Shown one piece after another: positions 26,575 to 35,447 of a stretch of DNA of 64,000 bases (position 1 is the first letter of the stretch; each line of letters starts with the position of its first letter). Source of the DNA: Arenimonas sp. (GTDB taxonomy: Bacteria; Pseudomonadota; Alphaproteobacteria; Rhizobiales; Rhizobiaceae); the NCBI GenBank assembly GCA_019459145.1, contig JAIBEK010000028.1, forward strand, positions 1-64,000. Reading direction: 5' to 3'. A program made the position numbers and the translations under genes. The notes beneath the pieces are model-generated. The model saw nothing but the letters and a program-made list of their open reading frames with translations. It was not told the DNA's origin and did no database searches.

Positions 26575-28190
26575 GGCTGACCTCCCGCGGGGAAGACGGA
26601 CTTGAGATAGGCTACGGGATCGGCAAGCCCGATCGCGGCGCGCTGGCTGAGATCGATCAGCGGCTCGGGGAAAAGGCCGAACCAGACGACGAGCGCCGAA
26701 AGGACGAGGATCGGCACCATGGCCGAGGCCGGGGCACGCGGCACAAGCGCGATCGGGGCGGACGAACCGGCGGCGTCAGCGGCGCCTGTCCCTTCGCCCG
26801 CCGCCGTCACGGTCGAAACCGGCGCCGGGCGCCAATAGGCGAGCAGGAAGAGGCGGCCGAAGGCGATGGTGGTGAGAAAGCCGGACAAGAGGATGGCGCC
26901 GGCCAGCCACCAGGCGCCGATGTCGAGCGAGGCCTTGACCAGCATGGCCTTGGGCCAGAAGCCGGAGAAGGGCGGCAGGCCGGAGCCGGCGAAGAACAGG
27001 GCGAGCGACAGGCCGGCAAAGGCCGGTGCCGCGGCCCACAGCCCCGACAGGCTTTCCAGGCGATAGGAGCCGCCGCGTCGCGCCGCCTCGCCCGCCAGAA
27101 GATAGAGTGCTGTCATCAGTACGATCGAATGCAGCGCATAGAAGATCGCCGCCGACAGCCCGGCCGTTCCGGCGATCGACACACCGGCCAGCATGTATCC
27201 GATGCCGGAGACGACGACGAAGCCTAGAAAGCGGCGGATATCGGACTGGGCGAGCGCCCCCATGGCGCCGAGCACCATGGTGAGCGCCGCGGCAATGGCG
27301 ATGACGAGGCTCAGGGCCTCGCGCTCGACCGGCAGAAGCATGACCATGACGCGCAAGAGCGCATAGACGCCGACCTTGGTCAGAAGGCCGGCAAACAGCG
27401 CCGAGACGACGATGCGCGGCGTGTGATAGGAGGCCGGCAGCCAGAAATTGACCGGAAAGGCGGCCGCCTTCATGCCGAAGGCGAATACGAACAGCGCACC
27501 CAGCGTCATCAGCGGCGCGGTGTCGCGCAACTCGCCGGCCTTTAGCGCGATGTCCGCCATGTTGAGCGTGCCGAAGATGGCATAGAGATAGCCGACGGCG
27601 ATCAGGAACAGCGTCGTGCCGATCAGGTTGAGCACGGCATATTTCAGCGCCCCGTCGATCTGCTCGCGCTCGGAACCGAGGATCAGCAGGCCGAAGGACG
27701 AGATCAGCAGGACCTCGAACCAGACATAGAGGTTGAAGATGTCGCCGGTGAGGAAGGCGCCCGAGACACCGGCCATCAGCACCATTAGGAAGGGATAGAA
27801 GCCGTAGCGCCGGCCGCTCTGGTTGATGTCGCCGAGCGCGTAGATGCTGCCGGCCAACGCGACGATGGCGGCGGCGAGCGCGAGAAGCGCGCCGGTCAAA
27901 TCGACGGTAAAGGCGATGCCGAAGGGCGGCAGCCAGCGGCCCATCATCATCGTCACCGGGCCGTTTTGCGCGACATGGGCCAAAAGCAGCGCATCGACGA
28001 CGACCATCAGGGCCAGCCCGGGAATGGCGATGAACGGATGCGCCCTGGTTGAATGGCGCAGCATCATCAGCACGGCGCCGAAGCCGAGGCCGATGGCGAC
28101 CGGCAGGATGGTCAGCCATTCGGCACCGCTGGACGGCGCCATGACGAAGGCGAGCGAGAGGTCGACGGGGGAGGAGGACGTGGCAGCCAT
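26571..28190 (-). CDS. mnhD: Na+/H+ (K+/H+) antiporter subunit D
   Basis: The product is 539 residues with about 14 membrane helices. It belongs to the NuoM/NuoN-like antiporter fold, with the conserved Glu in [18 protein letters not shown] and Lys in [21 protein letters not shown] that form the ion/proton path. It works with MrpA as one of the two antiporter modules of the complex. A RIME element separates it from subunit C (219-bp gap), whereas all other junctions in the operon overlap or touch. The ATG at 28190 follows AAGGGG; an internal ATG at 28142 is possible. Confidence 0.94.
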   Translation of the reverse strand: MAATSSSPVDLSLAFVMAPSSGAEWLTILPVAIGLGFGAVLMMLRHSTRAHPFIAIPGLALMVVVDALLLAHVAQNGPVTMMMGRWLPPFGIAFTVDLTGALLALAAAIVALAGSIYALGDINQSGRRYGFYPFLMVLMAGVSGAFLTGDIFNLYVWFEVLLISSFGLLILGSEREQIDGALKYAVLNLIGTTLFLIAVGYLYAIFGTLNMADIALKAGELRDTAPLMTLGALFVFAFGMKAAAFPVNFWLPASYHTPRIVVSALFAGLLTKVGVYALLRVMVMLLPVEREALSLVIAIAAALTMVLGAMGALAQSDIRRFLGFVVVSGIGYMLAGVSIAGTAGLSAAIFYALHSIVLMTALYLLAGEAARRGGSYRLESLSGLWAAAPAFAGLSLALFFAGSGLPPFSGFWPKAMLVKASLDIGAWWLAGAILLSGFLTTIAFGRLFLLAYWRPAPVSTVTAAGEGTGAADAAGSSAPIALVPRAPASAMVPILVLSALVVWFGLFPEPLIDLSQRAAIGLADPVAYLKSVFPAGGQP

Positions 28191-28224
28191 CAGAAACAGA
28201 CCCCTTGCTGCAGCCTGTGTCGCT

Positions 28225-28384
28225 GCCCCTCATCCGCCTGCCGGCACCTTCTCCCCGTCCTGACGGGGAGAAGGGACGAGCGGCGGACGCTCGGCACCAT
28301 CCCACGTCGCATGCGGTCAGCACCGATTGAGCAAGAGGCACGTCCCCTCTGCCCGCCTGCGGGGAGAGGGTTAGGGTGAGGGGC
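28225..28384 (+). repeat. RIME-type element, copy 3, inside the mrp operon
   Basis: A 160-bp element opens GCCCCTCATCCGCCTGCCGG and closes GTGAGGGGC, with an internal CTTCTCCCCgtcctgacGGGGAGAAG hairpin and an unrelated middle segment. It lies between the subunit D and C genes and would fold in the mRNA of both strands. Confidence 0.8.
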
Positions 28385-28409
28385 AATTGTCAGCAACATC
28401 ATCATGCAC

Positions 28410-28787
28410 TCAATATCCCATCGGCGGCAGCGGCTCGCCCTTTGGCTCGGCGACGCGCATTTCGTCGGTGTCATCGGTGCCGAGGTCCTGGTAGGCGCGA
28501 TAGGTCAGCACCAGCAGGAAGCAGAAGAAGGAGAAGGAAATGACGATCGCGGTCAGGATGAGGGCCTGCGGCAGCGGATTGGCGGCGCTGGCCGACAGCG
28601 TGTCCGAGCCGGCCGCGATGATCGGCGGCGTTTCGCGCGTCAGCCGGCCGGTGGTGAACAGCAGGAGATTGACCGCATTGCCGAGAATGACGATGCCGAG
28701 CAGGACGCGGACGATGTGCTTGGACATCATCAGGTAGAGGGCGCCGGCAAAGAAGATGCCGACCAGACCGGACAGAACCGCTTCCAT
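28410..28787 (-). CDS. mnhC: Na+/H+ (K+/H+) antiporter subunit C
   Basis: The product is 125 residues and has three membrane helices in a NuoK-like fold: GLVGIFFAGALYLMMSKHIVRVLLGIVILGNAVNLLL, then PLPQALILTAIVISFSFFCFLLVL. PxPQALxLTAIVI is the family signature. It is the structural partner of MrpD. The start touches the subunit B stop (TGATG). The last ~20 residues are hydrophilic. Confidence 0.94.
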   Translation of the reverse strand: MEAVLSGLVGIFFAGALYLMMSKHIVRVLLGIVILGNAVNLLLFTTGRLTRETPPIIAAGSDTLSASAANPLPQALILTAIVISFSFFCFLLVLTYRAYQDLGTDDTDEMRVAEPKGEPLPPMGY

Positions 28788-29206
28788 CAGTCGCTCTCCC
28801 TTTCTTCCAGTGCAAGCGCGATCGAGGTGATCGACCCGACCACCACCAGATAGACGCCGACGTCGAAGGATATGACGGTGGCGAGCGGCACCTCGACGCC
28901 GAAGATCTGCGGATAGACCCAAAGGCCGGTCATGAACGGCACGCCGAAGATCACCGAGATCACGCCCGACAGCGTGGCGAGCAGCAGCCCGGCGCCGGCC
29001 ACCGACATGGGGTGGAACCACAGCGCCCGGCGGACCGCGGAAACGCCGAAGGCGATGCCATAGATGGCGAAGGCGGAGGCTGCGATCAGCCCGCCGATGA
29101 AGCCGCCGCCCGGCTCGTTATGGCCGCGCAGCAGCACGAAGATCGAAAACAGAAGCATCAGTGCGGTGAGGAAGGGGGCGACCGTGCGGAAGATCAGCGT
29201 GTTCAT
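28787..29206 (-). CDS. mnhB: Na+/H+ (K+/H+) antiporter subunit B
   Basis: The product is 139 residues with four membrane helices (about 10-27, 35-57, 68-88, 112-132) and the MrpB motif [14 protein letters not shown]. It is encoded as a separate gene. This places the operon with the seven-gene (group 1) type such as S. meliloti pha2, rather than the fused-AB pha1 type. It overlaps subunit A by four bases. Confidence 0.93.
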   Translation of the reverse strand: MNTLIFRTVAPFLTALMLLFSIFVLLRGHNEPGGGFIGGLIAASAFAIYGIAFGVSAVRRALWFHPMSVAGAGLLLATLSGVISVIFGVPFMTGLWVYPQIFGVEVPLATVISFDVGVYLVVVGSITSIALALEERESD

Positions 29207-31590
29207 TTGCGCAGCTCCTTCTCGACATTCTTGCCCTTGAGCGCCGCGACGGTCTTCTGGCCGGGCGCGACAGTGACCACCCGGATGCGGATCAGCGCAA
29301 GGATGGCCAGACCGGTGATCATCACCACCGAAATTTCGCCCAGCGTGTCCGTGCCGCGGAAGTCGACGATGATGACGTTGACCACATTGGCGCCGTGGGC
29401 GATCACCTTGGAATAGGCGTTGAAGAAATCGGTGAGCGCAGTGTCGAACGGCGCCTGGGTGGATTTGAGCAGCATCAGGGTGAAGCCGAGGCCGGCGGCG
29501 ATGGCGATCGAGCCGTCTCCCAGCACCTGTGTCCAGGTGCGGTGGTCGGAGGGCGAGAGGCGCAACCGGGTCATCACCAGGGCGAGGATGACGACCGACA
29601 GCGTTTCGACCATGAACTGGGTGAACGACAGGTCAGGCGCGCCGAACAGAAGGAAGATCACGGCGACGGCAAAGCCCTGGATGCCAAGCGAGACGATGGC
29701 CGTCAGCCGGTCCCTGGCGGCGAGCACGGCGATCAGGCCGACGACGGCGATGACGATGAAGGCCAGTTCGTGGAAACGCGCGTCGGACGGCCAGGTGGGC
29801 ATGGCGGGCAGTTCGCCATAAAGGACCGGCGGCACCAGCAGCACGATCGCCAGAAGCAGGAAGGTCGAGGTCACGTAGACCTCGAGCCGGCCGTTCTGCA
29901 CCCATTGCGTGACGCGCCAGGACAGCCGCACCAGTCCGGCGATGAAGTGGTCGAAGCCGCGATCAGGGCCCGGACCGAGCGCGTCGAGCATGCGAGCGAC
30001 GAGGCTGCGGGCGCGGTCGAGAAAGAGGAAGACGACGATGCCGAGCGCCACCGTCAGCAGCGAGAGCGCGAGCGGCAGGCCGATATGCGGGACGAGGCTG
30101 ATCGTCACGGTCTCCGCCTCGCCGGCCACGGCGCTCGCCATCGGCGATGATACATAGGCATGCGCCACCGGCGAGAACAGCGCCGCGGCAAGGCCGAACA
30201 GCGACAGCACCAGCGGCCCGAGCCAGAGCAGCACGGGACCCTCATGCGCGTGCTTCGGCGTCTCGACCTTGGCGCCGAGGAAGGGTTTCAGCGCCACGGC
30301 AAAGGCGATGACGAACATCAGCGCATTGCCGATGATGGCAATGAGCGTGAACAGGATGGCGCGCGGATCGGGACCGGCCAGCGCCGCATAGATCTCCTCC
30401 TTGGCGAGGAAGCCGAAGAAGGGCGGCAGGCCGGCCATGGAGATCGCGGCGAAGAGCGCGGCGACGAAGGTGATCGGCATGGCCGAGCGCAGGCCGCCAA
30501 GCTTCGTCACGTCGCGCGTGCCGGCCTCGTGGTCGATGATGCCGGCGACCATGAACAGCGCGCCTTTAAACAGCGAATGGGCGACCAGATAGAGCACCGC
30601 CGCCTCGATGGCATAGGGCGAGCCTAAGCCGGTCAGCATGACGAGGAGCCCGAGCGAGGCAACCGTCGTATAGGCGAGCATCAGCTTCAGGTCGCTCTGG
30701 CGGATGGCGAGCACGGCGCCGACCAAAAGCGTGATACCGCCGAAGACCGGCAGGAGGATTTCCCAGGCCGGCGTATCGCCCATCACCGGATTGAGCCGCA
30801 TCAGCAGATAGACGCCTGCCTTCACCATGGTGGCGGAATGGAGATAGGCCGAGACCGGGGTCGGCGCCTCCATGGCATTGGGCAGCCAGAAATGGAACGG
30901 GAACTGGGCCGACTTGGTGAAGGCGCCGCCGAGCACGAGGAACAGTGCGGCCGCATAGAACGGGCTTTCGCGCAGGATGTCGCCGGAATGCAGGAGCAGC
31001 GAGAGCTGGGTGAGCCCGGTGACGTTCCAGATGAAGATCAGCCCGGCGAGCAGAAGCAGACCACCGCCGCCGGTGACCACCAGCGCCTGGAGGGCTGCGC
31101 GGCGCGAGGCCTCGCGGCCGTGGTCAAAGCCGATCAGCAGGAAGGAGGTGATCGAGGTCAGCTCCCAGAAGACGAACAGCATGAGGAAGCTGTCGGACAC
31201 CACGACGCCGAGCATGGAGCCCATGAACATCAGGATGAACGAGAAGAAGCGGCCCTGCTGGACATGGCCCTTCATGTAGCCGCCCGAATAGAGCACGATC
31301 AGCGTGCCGATGCCGGTGATCAAAAGCGCAAAGGTCAGCGACAGGCCGTCGAGGAACCAGGAGAACGACAGATTGAGGCTCGGCACCCAGGCATAACCGC
31401 CGGTCACCACCTCGCCCGCGGCGATCGCCGGCCAGAAACCGGCGAAATGGACAAAGGCGAAGGCGGGAATGAGGGCCAGCAGCCAGGCCGCGTTGGCGCC
31501 GAGACGGGCGGTCAGATAGGGGGCGACAAGCGCGCCGGCGAACGGCAGGAGCATGGCCATCAATGTCAGACCGGCGACGTCGTTGAGCAT
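29203..31590 (-). CDS. mnhA: Na+/H+ (K+/H+) antiporter subunit A
   Basis: The product is 795 residues with about 21 membrane helices and a NuoL-like core. Conserved ion-path residues are Glu in [19 protein letters not shown] and Lys in [38 protein letters not shown]. The C-terminal part, from about 600, is the MrpA-specific extension ([61 protein letters not shown]). It is first in the operon; the complex exports Na+ or K+ in exchange for protons, supporting pH and salt tolerance. The expected partner genes B-G all follow. Confidence 0.95.
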   Translation of the reverse strand: MLNDVAGLTLMAMLLPFAGALVAPYLTARLGANAAWLLALIPAFAFVHFAGFWPAIAAGEVVTGGYAWVPSLNLSFSWFLDGLSLTFALLITGIGTLIVLYSGGYMKGHVQQGRFFSFILMFMGSMLGVVVSDSFLMLFVFWELTSITSFLLIGFDHGREASRRAALQALVVTGGGGLLLLAGLIFIWNVTGLTQLSLLLHSGDILRESPFYAAALFLVLGGAFTKSAQFPFHFWLPNAMEAPTPVSAYLHSATMVKAGVYLLMRLNPVMGDTPAWEILLPVFGGITLLVGAVLAIRQSDLKLMLAYTTVASLGLLVMLTGLGSPYAIEAAVLYLVAHSLFKGALFMVAGIIDHEAGTRDVTKLGGLRSAMPITFVAALFAAISMAGLPPFFGFLAKEEIYAALAGPDPRAILFTLIAIIGNALMFVIAFAVALKPFLGAKVETPKHAHEGPVLLWLGPLVLSLFGLAAALFSPVAHAYVSSPMASAVAGEAETVTISLVPHIGLPLALSLLTVALGIVVFLFLDRARSLVARMLDALGPGPDRGFDHFIAGLVRLSWRVTQWVQNGRLEVYVTSTFLLLAIVLLVPPVLYGELPAMPTWPSDARFHELAFIVIAVVGLIAVLAARDRLTAIVSLGIQGFAVAVIFLLFGAPDLSFTQFMVETLSVVILALVMTRLRLSPSDHRTWTQVLGDGSIAIAAGLGFTLMLLKSTQAPFDTALTDFFNAYSKVIAHGANVVNVIIVDFRGTDTLGEISVVMITGLAILALIRIRVVTVAPGQKTVAALKGKNVEKELRK

Positions 31591-31946
31591 TCCCTATCCC
31601 TGTGAGCGCGTTGCGGCGCCGCCCCTTGTCAGAAAGGGGCGGAAAGTGGGCATGGTGTTAGGACAAAGCGTCGCGCGTCTCAAGGAAAAACGGAAAATCC
31701 TCTGTTCAAATAGACGTTTGTCAACGCTTTCCATCGACTTCGACGGACCATGTCCCTGTTGCATCAAAGACGCAGCCGCATATTCAGGAAAGTTGTTTTA
31801 GTCATGACTGCGACGCCTCGCCCATTGCTTGGACGGCAGGATCAAGGAAATGAGCCCACGGATAAGCGTCAAGGCCTGCCGCGGCGGCAATTGCCGTCTG
31901 CTTGCCGCCACCCTATCTATCGGCCAAGACAATCGGAGTAACGACG
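31591..31946. other. 356-bp divergent intergenic region (mrp operon / msrB)
   Basis: No gene could be supported. The stretch must hold the mrp operon promoter (minus strand) and the msrB promoter (plus strand). Short open frames on the plus strand lack ribosome-binding sites. I saw no clear dyad or terminator. Confidence 0.4.
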
Positions 31947-32369
31947 ATGACCGACATGACGACCGGTGCCAACGGGCCCAAGATCGAAAAGACGGATGAC
32001 GAATGGCGCGAGCAGCTTACGGCGGAACAATACCGCATCCTGCGCGAGCACGGCACCGAGCGGCCGTTCACCGGCCCTTACTGGGACAATTTCGACAAGG
32101 GGTTGTATCGCTGCGCCGCCTGCGAGACGCCGCTGTTTTATTCCGACACCAAGTTCGACGCCGGCTGCGGCTGGCCGAGCTATTTCGAGCCGGTAACGCC
32201 CGGCGCCGTGACCGAGCACCGCGACGCCTCGCTCGGCATGGTGAGGACTGAAATCCGCTGCGCCAATTGCGGCGGCCATCTCGGCCACGTCTTCCCCGAC
32301 GGCCCGAAGCCGACCGGCCTGCGCTACTGCATCAACGGGCACTCGATGGTGTTCGAACGGGCGGAGTGA
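31947..32369 (+). CDS. msrB: Peptide-methionine (R)-S-oxide reductase
   Basis: The product is 140 residues. It has the two structural zinc CxxC pairs (CAACE at about 56-59 and CANCG at about 105-108), the [13 protein letters not shown] signature, [12 protein letters not shown], and the catalytic cysteine in [13 protein letters not shown] (about C128). It reduces the R epimer of methionine sulfoxide in proteins using thioredoxin. There is no signal peptide, so it is cytoplasmic. GGAG lies nine bases before the ATG. It is monocistronic and followed by a MITE-like repeat. Confidence 0.96.
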   Translation: MTDMTTGANGPKIEKTDDEWREQLTAEQYRILREHGTERPFTGPYWDNFDKGLYRCAACETPLFYSDTKFDAGCGWPSYFEPVTPGAVTEHRDASLGMVRTEIRCANCGGHLGHVFPDGPKPTGLRYCINGHSMVFERAE

Positions 32370-32403
32370 GGGCTGGGGCTCACGGACGAGCCGTGCTGGG
32401 CTA

Positions 32404-32601
32404 CCCCCTCTGCCCTGCCGGGCATCTCCCCCACAAGGGGGGAGATCAGCAAGACGCGCCCGCTCTCCCGACGGAGCGGCAGGATTATCCAAGCTCGGCT
32501 CCCCGAACGCGGACATTTTTCCGACCGGTAGCATCGGCGACAAGTCATCCGCAGTCCGGTCTCCCCCCTTGTGGGGGAGATGCCCGGCAGGGCAGAGGGG
32601 G
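32404..32601. repeat. MITE-like 198-bp element with perfect 42-bp terminal inverted repeats
   Basis: The left arm (32404-32445) and right arm (32560-32601) are exact reverse complements over 42 bp. Each arm starts CCCCCTCTGCCCTGCCGGGC and contains its own CTCCCCC/GGGGGGAG mini-hairpin. The middle 114 bp has no open frame of note. No target duplication is evident. It resembles RIME-like palindromic units but has a different sequence from the five RIME copies in the window. Confidence 0.85.
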
Positions 32602-32737
32602 TGATCCGAGGAAACGCGCGGGCGCCGCATCAATGCTGACGGCCGGCCCGCCGCCTAATCGCAAATCCACCCTCCATCAGCACTTTTTCAATCTCCTTGC
32701 CGCTAAGGTCCGGGCAAAGCCGGAACAGGAGTTTTGC

Positions 32738-32884
32738 ATGAGCAATGTCGTCGAATTCAAGCAGCCGCCGAAGGCGCCCGAGCCGAAGAAGCCCAATCCG
32801 GGCCGCCAGAGGCTTCTGGTCGTGCTCGGCGTGATCGCCGCCTTCGCCCTCGCCTGGGTCTATTTCCAGTTCATCGGCGGCTGA
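32738..32884 (+). CDS. Small single-pass membrane protein (48 aa)
   Basis: The 48-residue protein has a Pro/Lys-rich cytoplasmic start (MSNVVEFKQPPKAPEPKKP) and one C-terminal membrane helix (LLVVLGVIAAFALAWVYFQF). CAGGAG lies eight bases before the ATG, a strong initiation signal. Short one-helix proteins of this design are annotated as hypothetical in Rhizobiaceae. No function can be assigned. Confidence 0.7.
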   Translation: MSNVVEFKQPPKAPEPKKPNPGRQRLLVVLGVIAAFALAWVYFQFIGG

Positions 32885-32935
32885 GGCCGCAGGGCATTCG
32901 CCCATTGATCGCATCGCCGGGCGGCGGGCGCCGTC

Positions 32936-33196
32936 TCAGCCGTGGCTGTGGCCGTGGTGCAGGTCGGGATAGTGCGGGTGCTTGTGGCTCAAGGGCTCGT
33001 GGCGGTGCCGGTGGGAGTGCGGCTCGGTGACCGGGCCGTGGTAGCCGTGGCGATGGTGCTCGTCATGCACATGGACATGGTCGTGCTCCAGCACCTCATG
33101 GCTGCGCTCGTGCTCGTGGCGTTCGCTCAGATGCAGCGATCTTGCAACAGCGTCGAGGCCCCAGCCTTTCGCCTTTTCGTTGCGCGCAGAATCGTT
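32936..33196 (-). pseudogene. Remnant of a histidine-rich protein (C-terminal 86 codons)
   Basis: The minus strand is open for 86 codons between stops at 33197-33199 and 32936-32938 and encodes 23 histidines. It contains GLDAVARSLHLSERHEHERSHE, then HDHVHVHDEHHRHGYHG, then PHSHRHRHEPLSHKHPHYPD. There is no ATG and no plausible start upstream, so this is the 3' end of a decayed gene, or of a gene broken by an insertion. His clusters of this kind usually bind zinc, nickel or cobalt. I do not recognise the family with certainty. The valine-rich plus-strand frame over the same bases is its shadow. Confidence 0.6.
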
Positions 33197-33342
33197 TCAA
33201 CAACTGTACAAGTGGCTCCTGCCTCTGTACTTAATAGAACGGGAGGCTGATCTTGGCCTCCCCGCCGTGCCGTCATCGATCAAACTCTTGGCCTGCTGCG
33301 TCAATGCGCAGGCCCTCGCGAATAGCAACGGAGATCAAGTGC

Positions 33343-33507
33343 ATGTCGCTCGGAACAATTCTCATCATCATCCTCATCATTGCCCTGCTGGGTGGCTTTA
33401 GCGGTCGCTTCGGCGGCTATGGCTACGGCTTCGGCCATGGCGGCGTCGGCGTGCTCGGCGTCGTGCTGATCATCCTTCTGATCCTGGTTCTCACCGGCCG
33501 GCTCTGA
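33343..33507 (+). CDS. DUF3309 family small membrane protein
   Basis: The product is 54 residues: one helix (GTILIIILIIALLGGF), a Gly/Tyr-rich hinge (GRFGGYGYGFGHGGVG) and a second helix (VLGVVLIILLILVLTGRL). This is the DUF3309 pattern, common in alphaproteobacteria and often induced by stress. GGAG is nine bases upstream of the ATG. The function is unknown. Confidence 0.85.
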   Translation: MSLGTILIIILIIALLGGFSGRFGGYGYGFGHGGVGVLGVVLIILLILVLTGRL

Positions 33508-33604
33508 TCCCAACACAAACCTGCACTCGGCCAACCAATCCCTCCGGTGAGGCTTGGTTCGAGTGCGGGAGACATTCCCTCGCTTGCCGGGGGCGGGAAA
33601 CATC

Positions 33605-34504
33605 GTGACCATATTCTCGGTTCGCCACATCACGGACTACCAGTACAAGCGGCCTGTGAAGCTCGGCGAGCACCGGATGATGTTCCGTCCGCGCGACAGT
33701 TTCGACCAGACGCTGCTTAATGTCAGCCTCGTGGTGGAGCCCCTGCATGACCAGATCCGCTGGATCCACGACCCTTTCGGCAACTGCGTCGCACTGCTGA
33801 GCTTTACCAAGCCGACCCGCACGCTGCGCTTCGAAAGCAATATCCGGCTCGACCACACCCCGCATGCGGCGCTCGATTTTCCCATCGACAGCACGGCGGT
33901 CAACTACCCGTTCGCCTATGACGGCGAGGAACTGCCCGATCTGGCACCGACCATTGCCCGGCACTACCCCGATCCGAACGATGTCGTCGGGACATTCGCC
34001 CGGCAGTTCCTGCACAGCGGCCGGCCGACGCGGACCAGCAGCATGCTGATGAGCCTGTGCTACATGATCCACGACAGCTTTGCCTATGTGCGCCGCTCCG
34101 AACACGGGGTGCAGACGCCGCTGGAGACGCTGGAGTTGAAGACCGGCACCTGCCGGGATTTCGCCCTCCTGATGATGGAGGCGGCCCGGGCGCTGGGCCT
34201 CGCCGCCCGCTTCGTCACCGGCTACATCTACGTGCCCGACCGGGACGGCTCGACGACGCTCGGCGGCGGATCGACCCATGCCTGGTGCCAGATCTATGTG
34301 CCAGGCGCCGGCTGGGTGGAATTCGACCCGACCAACGGCATTGTCGGCAATCGCGACCTGATCCGGGTGGGCGTGGCGCGCGATCCGCGCCAGGCCGTCC
34401 CGCTGTCGGGCAGCTATGACGGGCGGGCCTCCGATTTCAAGTCGCTGACCGTGCAGGTCAACGTGACCTCGGATGCGGATGGCGACCCGGCCGCGCCACC
34501 CTGA
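33605..34504 (+). CDS. Transglutaminase-like cysteine protease family protein
   Basis: The product is 299 residues. An N-terminal beta domain of the bacterial transglutaminase N type (MTIFSVRHITDYQYKRPVKLGEHRMMFRPRD) is followed by the papain-like core. The catalytic triad is recognisable: Cys in KTGTCRDFALLMMEAAR, His in GGSTHAWCQIYVPGAGW and Asp in VEFDPTNG. Such proteins are cytoplasmic and often encoded in peptide-ligase or amidohydrolase neighbourhoods; the substrate is unknown. A second, diverged transglutaminase gene follows 87 bases later. I used GTG 33605; no ATG fits. Confidence 0.88.
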   Translation: MTIFSVRHITDYQYKRPVKLGEHRMMFRPRDSFDQTLLNVSLVVEPLHDQIRWIHDPFGNCVALLSFTKPTRTLRFESNIRLDHTPHAALDFPIDSTAVNYPFAYDGEELPDLAPTIARHYPDPNDVVGTFARQFLHSGRPTRTSSMLMSLCYMIHDSFAYVRRSEHGVQTPLETLELKTGTCRDFALLMMEAARALGLAARFVTGYIYVPDRDGSTTLGGGSTHAWCQIYVPGAGWVEFDPTNGIVGNRDLIRVGVARDPRQAVPLSGSYDGRASDFKSLTVQVNVTSDADGDPAAPP

Positions 34505-34591
34505 GCGGCCAGCCGGAACACCGGGACATCTTGCGCGTTCACCCGAGGCCGGCAGACCGGCGCGTTTCACTCTCCCTTCAAAGGATCCACG

Positions 34592-35404
34592 ATGAAGATA
34601 CGGGCCGGCTTCCAGATTGGCTATGAATGTGAGCGGGATACCGCGATGCTGCTCGTTCTCAACATCCACCCGTCGCGCCGGGCAGACCTCTTGACCGAGC
34701 AGGTGCTGAGCTTCGACCGGCCGATCGAGGCGCGCGACTATATCGACGGCTTCGGCAATGCCTGCAGCCGGATCACCGCGCCGGCCGGCATCACCACCAT
34801 TTCCACGCAGTTCGAGATCTACGACAACGGCCAGCCCGACGTGCTGCCGGAGGGTGCCTTCCAGCACGACATCAAGGATCTGCCGAACGAAGTCCTGGTC
34901 TTCCTGCTCGGCAGCCGCTATTGCGACACCGATCGCCTCGCCGATTTCGCCTGGGCGACCTTTTCCGACACGCCGCTCGGCTGGCCGCGGGTGCAGGCGA
35001 TCCTCACCTTTGTCCACAACCACATCAAGTTCGACTACATGAAGGCGGATTCGACGCGCTCGGCCCATGACGGCTTCATCGCCCGCACCGGGGTCTGCCG
35101 CGACTTCGCCCATCTGGCGATCACGCTGTGCCGCTGCATGAACATTCCGGCACGCTATTGCACCGGCTATCTCGGCGATATCGGCGTGCCGGCCGACGGC
35201 AATCCGATGGACTTCAGCGCCTGGATGCAGGTCTATCTCGGCGGCCACTGGCACACGGTCGACGCCCGCCACAACAAGCCGCGCATCGGCCGCATCCTGA
35301 TGGCGACCGGCCGCGACGCCACCGACGTTGCGCTGTCGACCGCGTTTGGCCCGGCCCGGCTCGCCCGCTTCGAGGTGGTGACGGAAGAAATCCCGACGGC
35401 CTGA
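34592..35404 (+). CDS. Transglutaminase-like protein lacking the canonical HAW histidine
   Basis: The product is 270 residues with a transglutaminase fold. The nucleophile region RTGVCRDFAHLAITLCR is intact. The position that normally reads HAW is FSAW (MDFSAWMQVYLGGHWHTVDARHN), so Ser replaces the catalytic His; a His two residues before the acidic motif (GHWHTVDAR) might substitute. My recollection is that this subfamily often lacks that His, so a conserved change rather than decay is likely. It is downstream of the gene at 33605 and probably cotranscribed. Good spacing follows CAAAGGATCC. Confidence 0.82.
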   Translation: MKIRAGFQIGYECERDTAMLLVLNIHPSRRADLLTEQVLSFDRPIEARDYIDGFGNACSRITAPAGITTISTQFEIYDNGQPDVLPEGAFQHDIKDLPNEVLVFLLGSRYCDTDRLADFAWATFSDTPLGWPRVQAILTFVHNHIKFDYMKADSTRSAHDGFIARTGVCRDFAHLAITLCRCMNIPARYCTGYLGDIGVPADGNPMDFSAWMQVYLGGHWHTVDARHNKPRIGRILMATGRDATDVALSTAFGPARLARFEVVTEEIPTA

Positions 35405-35447
35405 CGAAAAGCGGCCCTGCGGTGAAGCCGGGTAGGCCGGCGGGCGC

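Noticed and set aside
31750..31941. 63-codon plus-strand frame between mrpA and msrB
   Set aside because: No ribosome-binding site, basic low-complexity product, and overlap with the expected promoters.
32942..33250. Plus-strand frame rich in Val/Ala
   Set aside because: It is the complement of a His-codon-rich minus-strand remnant (CAC/CAT read as GTG/ATG) and has no ribosome-binding site or domain.
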